A stretch of 64,000 nt of DNA, taken from the NCBI GenBank assembly GCA_913061235.1, contig CAJXTB010000007.1, positions 186,001 to 250,000 on the forward strand, read 5' to 3'. The DNA is from an uncultured Pseudomonadota bacterium. GTDB lineage: Bacteria; Myxococcota_A; UBA796; GCA-2862545. Of this stretch, positions 59,646 to 64,000 are shown one piece after another. Under the pieces are notes generated by a model that made no database searches, was not told where the DNA came from, and saw only the letters and a program-made list of their open reading frames with translations. How positions within the stretch are numbered: the stretch's first letter is position 1; every line of letters starts with the position of its first letter. Made by a program: the position numbers and the translations under genes.

Positions 59646-60575
59646 TCAGCGAGGGTCAGCAAAGGGAACGAGCTGCACCATCAACAGCCCCGCCCGCTCG
59701 GTTGGCGAAGACGATGCAATCCTTGCTCTCGCACGTCGAAACGCGTCCAGCAGCTCCTCTCGGACAATGACCAAGTCGTCCTCCGAGCACGAGAACACGT
59801 TGTAGGCGCTTAGGTGAAGGGGGTCGGACGAGCCAATGCTCTGGGCTGCAATGCCCGCCCAGTGGCGCTTGACGTCGTTCACCCGTTCCGGCTGCGTGCT
59901 GGTGTCGACGGTCTGCGTCTGCGTTGCTCGGTAGCGACCGCTGCGTCGTCGCACCAAATGGGCCGTTCGTAGTGCCCCTAGAGCCTGGTCAATAGCGGTG
60001 TTCTCGGCGTTTAGGGACTGTGCAATGGCGACTGTGTCCATGGGGCCAGGATGGACAGTGAGGACCTGCAAGATGGCCTCGCTCCATGGGTGCTGCCAGG
60101 CCACGCGGCGGGCGGCGTCGCGGGCACGCCAAGCGGCTTGAATGCTCGGGACATGGTCGTTTCCTACCCACTCAGCAACCAGGTCTTCCCCGCGTCCGGT
60201 CATCGCGTGGACCAGGGTGAGCAGGTCGGGCAGTCGGGGCTCAGCGCGTCCGCTCAACCAACGGCCCACCTGGTGAATGCTGGCACCGCTCTCTGTCGCG
60301 ATGTCTTCGCGGCGTTGGTCGCCCTGAAGCGAGCGTAGCCACGCAGCGGTGTCATCGGGGGCCATGGGCTCGGCGTGAAAGGCCAGGAGTGCGGCGTGGG
60401 GGTCGAGTCCCACTGCGGTGGAGGCGGCGAGCGCGCGCGGTAGGGTGGGGAAGCGTCGTCCGTTCTCCCAGGCGGCAACGGTGGCCACGGAGATGCCTAC
60501 CTTTCGGGAGAAGGCCTCTTGCGAGCGCGAACCCCGAATGGCCCTCAATAGTTCTTGGCTGATGGTCTTCCACAC
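59646..60575 (-). CDS. XRE-type regulator with DUF4423-like C-terminal domain
   Basis: This 309-residue protein starts with an HTH (about 5-60: ELLRAIRGSRSQEAFSRKVG, then ISVATVAAWENGRRFPT), a second HTH-like stretch (about 75-115: DIATESGASIHQVGRWLSGR), and ends with a winged-helix segment (AIAQSLNAENTAIDQALGAL, HLVRRRSGRYRAT) and SCSEDDLVIVREELLDAFRR. This matches TIGR02147/DUF4423 regulators common in Fibrobacter and Myxococcota. I choose GTG 60575 because the conserved start follows it; a longer frame to 60713 overlaps the divergent promoter. An inverted repeat sits just upstream. Confidence 0.72.
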   Translation of the reverse strand: MWKTISQELLRAIRGSRSQEAFSRKVGISVATVAAWENGRRFPTLPRALAASTAVGLDPHAALLAFHAEPMAPDDTAAWLRSLQGDQRREDIATESGASIHQVGRWLSGRAEPRLPDLLTLVHAMTGRGEDLVAEWVGNDHVPSIQAAWRARDAARRVAWQHPWSEAILQVLTVHPGPMDTVAIAQSLNAENTAIDQALGALRTAHLVRRRSGRYRATQTQTVDTSTQPERVNDVKRHWAGIAAQSIGSSDPLHLSAYNVFSCSEDDLVIVREELLDAFRRARARIASSSPTERAGLLMVQLVPFADPR

Positions 60576-60583
60576 CCTGACAG

Positions 60584-60597
60584 TATTGCACGCAATA
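60584..60597. promoter_or_regulatory. Inverted repeat at the regulator start
   Basis: TATTGC, an AC spacer and GCAATA (6+2+6) lie 9 to 22 bases before the proposed GTG start of the DUF4423-type regulator. This could be an autoregulatory operator, or the -10 region of a leaderless promoter (TATTGC...). Confidence 0.35.
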
Positions 60598-60694
60598 GCC
60601 TGAAAATGCGAGGCATTTTGTACGGTTCTGTGTGGGTTTGGCAGTGACGCCTCACCCATGTTGGGACATAGTGAGGGTGGGCATAGGAGGAAGC

Positions 60695-61417
60695 ATGACC
60701 CGTTTCGCAGCACTCATCACCGTATTGGCCACCGTCGGCTGCAACCCGGATGCCATCGACAACACCGGCATTGAGCCGGGTACTGATGGCGGCGAGAATG
60801 TCCCTGGCGAAGGCGTAGAGTCGATGTTCGGCGGACAGTCCGGCAGCGAGGACATCTTGGTGTGCACCGAGATTAGCCGGGTTCTTGTCACCGACCCATC
60901 GGTACCGGCTCCGGGCGCAACGGTCGCCGGACAGGTCCACCTAGACAGCCTCGATGGTGTCTACACCGGTCTCTTCGACAGCGGTGTTGGCGACCCCGAG
61001 GCCATTACCGTGACCCTAGAGGCAGACCCGGGCAGCCTTGAGTTTGTGGTCTACCATGACGACTTCACGACCCAAGGCCCCGATGACGACGCCTGTTTCG
61101 ACCAATACGAGGTCGACATTGCGCTGACAATTCAGTCCGGCACCTCTCTCGATGAAGCCATCCTCACGACTGGCAGTGGGAACCGGGATGACGACTGGTC
61201 GACGGTCTACGCCGGGCTGTGGGACGAGGACGTCACAGGAGACCTGGAACCCAGAACCTTCGATTTGGCGACCGCTGCCAATCCCTGGTTGTTGTTCAGC
61301 GTGAGCAACACCTCTACCACCGACTTGTCCGTCATATGGTTCGATGACCTCGACGACAGCGATACCAGCAGGCCGGTCCTCGACGACTTCGGAGCTGTCT
61401 CGCTGACGGCGCAGTAG
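60695..61417 (+). CDS. Lipoprotein of unknown function
   Basis: This 240-residue protein has a signal peptide with lipobox TVGC (about 16), an Asp/Gly linker and a beta-rich body with three Cys (LVCTEISR, DDACFDQYE). No family recognised. A very good AGGAGGA site lies 5 bases before the ATG at 60695. It is divergent from the regulator at 60575, which could control it. Confidence 0.72.
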   Translation: MTRFAALITVLATVGCNPDAIDNTGIEPGTDGGENVPGEGVESMFGGQSGSEDILVCTEISRVLVTDPSVPAPGATVAGQVHLDSLDGVYTGLFDSGVGDPEAITVTLEADPGSLEFVVYHDDFTTQGPDDDACFDQYEVDIALTIQSGTSLDEAILTTGSGNRDDDWSTVYAGLWDEDVTGDLEPRTFDLATAANPWLLFSVSNTSTTDLSVIWFDDLDDSDTSRPVLDDFGAVSLTAQ

Positions 61418-61423
61418 AGCCGA

Positions 61424-63130
61424 CTACAGCGCGCGCCGTCCAAGCACGGTGCGCAGCTCGTCTAGGCGGTCCTGGATCTGGTTGGTGTCCATGTCCTTGT
61501 AGCGTTCGGGCAGCATGCGGCGTGCGGAGGCTTCGAAGACCGCCAACAACTCCATGTACTCGAGCATGCGTGTGTCGCGACTTGGAATCACGTCGTCCAC
61601 GGCTTGGTCGAGGTCGGATTGCTCGATGACGTTGCGCTCCCCGACGGACGCGTTGTTCTGTGCGGCGAGCAGCACGCTCTCCAGTTCCGCTCCCGAGTAG
61701 CCTTCGGTTCCGTCCACCGCGGATTCCCAATCAATGCTCTCGGCAACCTGCAGCTTGTTCTTGCGGACCAAGGCCTGAAAGATGAGCAAGCGCTCGGAGT
61801 CTTCTTCGGGGAAGAAGAAGGGAATCTTCATGTCAAAGCGGCCGGGACGCTTGAGGTCGACGTCAAGCTTGTCCGGGCGGTTGGTCATCATGACAATGAC
61901 CACGCGTCCACGGTGCGAGGTGTCGCTCATGAACTCTTTGAGACGGGCGATGACGCGGGAGCTTGTGCCGCCGTCTGAGTCACCGGACGAGAGTGACCGG
62001 TCAGCCTCGTCAATGATGAGGAGGACGTACCCAAGGGCGTCTACTAGGTCGAGAATCTTCTCGAGGTTGCCTTCGGTGCTTCCGACCCACTTTTCGCGGA
62101 AGTTCTTGAACTTGAGGGCGGTCAGCCCGCTCTCAGCAGCGAACGCTTCGGCGACGAAGGTCTTGCCGGTACCCATTGGGCCCACAAAAATCATGCCCAT
62201 AGGGACTGCGGCGCGGCGGCCCGCTTTCACGGCGTCGGCTACGCGCATGAGGTCTTGCTTGACCCGTTCCATGCCACCAACATGGCTGAAGTTGTGCTTG
62301 GGGGCGATGAACTCTACAAGGCCGTGGCACTCCTGCTCAATTATGGCTTTCTTGCGCAGGGACACCGAGCGGTAGGTGATGGCCTCACCAGACTGCTTGG
62401 CGCCCTTGAGGATGGCGCGGATCTGAGTGCGCGACAGGCCCGCGGTGACCTTGCTGAGTACCGCCATGTCCATGTCGTTGGGCACAGCGGCCATGTCCTG
62501 GGACTCAAGGAACGCCTCACGTTCGGGCAGTCCTGGAAAGGCCACCTGAATTGTGGCGAGCGATGGACTGGCGACCACGCGGCGATTGACCTCGGACAGG
62601 TGCTCAGCGACGAGGATGACCAAGTTGTCCGTGGCCAGGAAAGCGGGGTCACTTGACCAGCGCTGTAGTGAGACCAAGTTCGCCCGGTCCTCATGGGACA
62701 TGAAGTTCACGTCACCGTTGGGCGCGACCATCTCGAAGAAGTCGATGATGACGCCGCTGCTGGCGGTGGGGTTCTGGATGAGGTCTTCAATGACTGGAAT
62801 TGCCGTGGACGGGTAGCGCGGCATGGCCTCCAGCTTGCCTTCGCCACGCATCATTCGCGAGGCGTCAACGGTGCTCTGAAAGGCGCGCTCGTGGGCGCGG
62901 TCGGTGAAGCACAGGCCCTGGGAGACGTTGTAGTAGGCAACCACATCGCGGGTGCGCTTGAGGAATGTCTCGAGGAACGTGCGAAGGTCGAGCCAGCGAA
63001 CCGAGCCGTCGTCCTCGTACCAGGGATGCAGGTCGCGGACGTTGCCGTGAAGCAGGAAGAGGCTGGCTTCTCCGGACACGTAGCGGGCGCGAAGTTGGTT
63101 GGCCCAGTCGGGCAGCTTGGATTGGGACAT
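61424..63130 (-). CDS. Ycf46-like AAA ATPase with degenerate N-terminal domain
   Basis: This 568-residue protein has a C-terminal AAA domain: Walker A GPMGTGKT (about 304-311), Walker [11 protein letters not shown] and an SRH-type '[20 protein letters not shown]'. The first 260 residues resemble a degenerate ATPase-like domain ([37 protein letters not shown]), as in Ycf46 proteins of plastids and cyanobacteria. GGAG precedes the ATG at 63130. The role is probably remodelling of protein complexes; no partner is obvious. It is convergent with the lipoprotein gene and divergent from a TetR gene. Confidence 0.75.
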   Translation of the reverse strand: MSQSKLPDWANQLRARYVSGEASLFLLHGNVRDLHPWYEDDGSVRWLDLRTFLETFLKRTRDVVAYYNVSQGLCFTDRAHERAFQSTVDASRMMRGEGKLEAMPRYPSTAIPVIEDLIQNPTASSGVIIDFFEMVAPNGDVNFMSHEDRANLVSLQRWSSDPAFLATDNLVILVAEHLSEVNRRVVASPSLATIQVAFPGLPEREAFLESQDMAAVPNDMDMAVLSKVTAGLSRTQIRAILKGAKQSGEAITYRSVSLRKKAIIEQECHGLVEFIAPKHNFSHVGGMERVKQDLMRVADAVKAGRRAAVPMGMIFVGPMGTGKTFVAEAFAAESGLTALKFKNFREKWVGSTEGNLEKILDLVDALGYVLLIIDEADRSLSSGDSDGGTSSRVIARLKEFMSDTSHRGRVVIVMMTNRPDKLDVDLKRPGRFDMKIPFFFPEEDSERLLIFQALVRKNKLQVAESIDWESAVDGTEGYSGAELESVLLAAQNNASVGERNVIEQSDLDQAVDDVIPSRDTRMLEYMELLAVFEASARRMLPERYKDMDTNQIQDRLDELRTVLGRRAL

Positions 63131-63178
63131 CGGGCATCTCCGTAGTGCGGCCGAGCCTATCGCATTACGCCCACCACC

Positions 63179-63796
63179 ATGGGACGACGTGAAGCGAACA
63201 AAGCCGACAAGCTCCGCCGGTTGACGACCGAGGCGTTGCGATTGTTTCGTGAGCAAGGGTATGACCGCACGTCTATCGAGCACATTGTGTCGGCTGCTGG
63301 TGTGGCTCGTGGCACGTTCTACCTGTACTTTGCCGACCGCGCGTCGCTGTTTGATTCGCTGCTGGATGCGTGGTTTTCTCCGCTGTTAGACCTTCTCGCT
63401 GAAGAACATGAGCGCCTGGAAGAGGCGACGACCCGTGAAGAAAGTCGGACCATTTACGAGGACATTGGTGGACGTGCGGCCATGCTGGCCATTGAGCATG
63501 GTGAGCCCTTGCTGTTGGCCTTTCAGGAAGGACGCAGTCCGGGAGAAGCGGGAGACCGCGTGCGGGTACGCCAGCAACAGTTGTTGAACGTCATTGTGAC
63601 GCTGACCGCACTCGCTGCAGACCGCGGCCTGATCGATGCGCCAATGCCAGAGGTCGCGAGTCGGGTGGTCATGGGTGCTGTAGAGAAGATGTTCTACGAC
63701 GTGCTGGCGACCGACTGGGATGTCGACCCCCTGGCGGTAGGGCGCGAGACGGTGCGACTGCTGACAACGAGCCTTGGCGTGCCCTCGTTGCCGTAG
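63179..63796 (+). CDS. TetR-family transcriptional regulator
   Basis: This 205-residue protein has the TetR HTH near the start: LTTEALRLFREQGYDRTSIEHIVSAAGVARGTFYLYFADRASLF (shown here in parts: LFREQGYDRTS, GVARGTFYLYF). The C-terminal effector domain is helical. It starts 48 bases from the AAA ATPase gene on the opposite strand and may control it. No clear ribosome site before the ATG. Ligand unknown. Confidence 0.85.
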   Translation: MGRREANKADKLRRLTTEALRLFREQGYDRTSIEHIVSAAGVARGTFYLYFADRASLFDSLLDAWFSPLLDLLAEEHERLEEATTREESRTIYEDIGGRAAMLAIEHGEPLLLAFQEGRSPGEAGDRVRVRQQQLLNVIVTLTALAADRGLIDAPMPEVASRVVMGAVEKMFYDVLATDWDVDPLAVGRETVRLLTTSLGVPSLP

Positions 63797-63798
63797 CG

Positions 63799-64000
63799 TC
63801 AGCGCAGCAGAGCGCCGGCGGCTTCAACACGAACCAAGATGTCTTCGTCTGAGAGCAGGACCTGTAGACGCTCGGTGTCGCCGGCTGCGGCCTGAAGACC
63901 CAGCTCGCCAAGGCGACGTGCGGCTGCTGCGCGGACACGGGGAACGTCGTCGAGCAAGGCGCGTCGTGCCAGGTCTCGTGCGAGGTCAGGATTGCTTGAG
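63799..64000 (-). CDS. HEAT-repeat protein, C-terminus only
   Basis: The last 67 residues of a minus-strand gene that enters from beyond the window. They read LARDLARRALLDDVPRVRAAAARR, LGELG and LLSDEDILVRVEAAGALLR, two HEAT/PBS-lyase-like helical repeats. No function can be given from the fragment. It is convergent with the TetR gene, 2 bases apart. Confidence 0.75.
   Translation of the reverse strand, partial: SSNPDLARDLARRALLDDVPRVRAAAARRLGELGLQAAAGDTERLQVLLSDEDILVRVEAAGALLR

Overview
The window looks like chromosome of a Gram-negative, predatory or gliding-type deltaproteobacterium (Myxococcota-like). This is inferred from style rather than from a marker gene: high GC, about a dozen lipoproteins, four C-terminal or internal Cys/hydrophobic/Arg-rich anchors of the MYXO-CTERM type, thrombospondin type 3 and 'DCD' calcium-binding repeats, Asp-Thr repeat tails, OmpA proteins, HDOD and DUF4423-type regulators and a caspase-like protein. 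Coding density is high and most neighbouring genes overlap by 1 to 8 bases. I saw no tRNA, rRNA, CRISPR array, insertion sequence or phage gene.

Layout. 1-3.6 kb (minus): a heavy-metal (Cu/Ag-type) efflux operon, HMA chaperone, TolC-type channel, CusB-type adaptor and the start of a CusA-type pump. 3.9-10.3 kb (minus): surface proteins and lipoproteins (FG-GAP repeat protein, M23 peptidase, propeller lipoprotein) and a small tRNA-binding-like OB protein. 10.4-17.0 kb (plus): a tightly packed run with a VWA lipoprotein, dihydropteroate synthase, a SCO protein, a PuuD-like membrane domain fused to a cupredoxin-like domain, an MltA-like protein and an AstE-like deacylase. 17-25 kb: HDOD protein, a pair of M16-like proteins that lack the zinc site, TerB-like and ABC-F proteins, a secreted endonuclease I, a methyltransferase and a rhodanese. 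25.5-29.8 kb (minus): trypsin, lipoprotein, ECF sigma factor, anti-sigma factor and caspase fused to an outer-membrane barrel, with the last four genes overlapping. 29.9-34.1 kb (minus): ViaA and RavA homologues with a dehydrogenase between them.

34.8-46.1 kb is a cell-surface island: a subtilase with a long Asp-Thr tail, a TadE-like protein, a 1660-residue protein in which an anchor of the MYXO-CTERM type is followed in frame by a signal-peptide-like segment and a complete barrel/OmpA protein, a lipoprotein with pre-peptidase domains, and a protein with five OmpA-like domains. 46-53 kb is housekeeping: amidohydrolase, Bax1-like nuclease, DnaQ-type exonuclease, a nucleosidase, TetR, then rlmH-rsfS-obgE-rpmA-rplU. 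53-61 kb holds exported proteins separated by decaying copies of the 3' end of a DUF4423-type regulator gene, whose intact version lies at 59.6-60.6 kb. The window ends with a Ycf46-like AAA ATPase, a TetR regulator and the C-terminus of a HEAT-repeat protein.

The strongest candidates for undescribed biology are the sigma/anti-sigma/caspase-barrel operon and the apparent two-in-one surface protein at 37.4-42.3 kb. All functional calls rest on motifs read by eye, with no database search.
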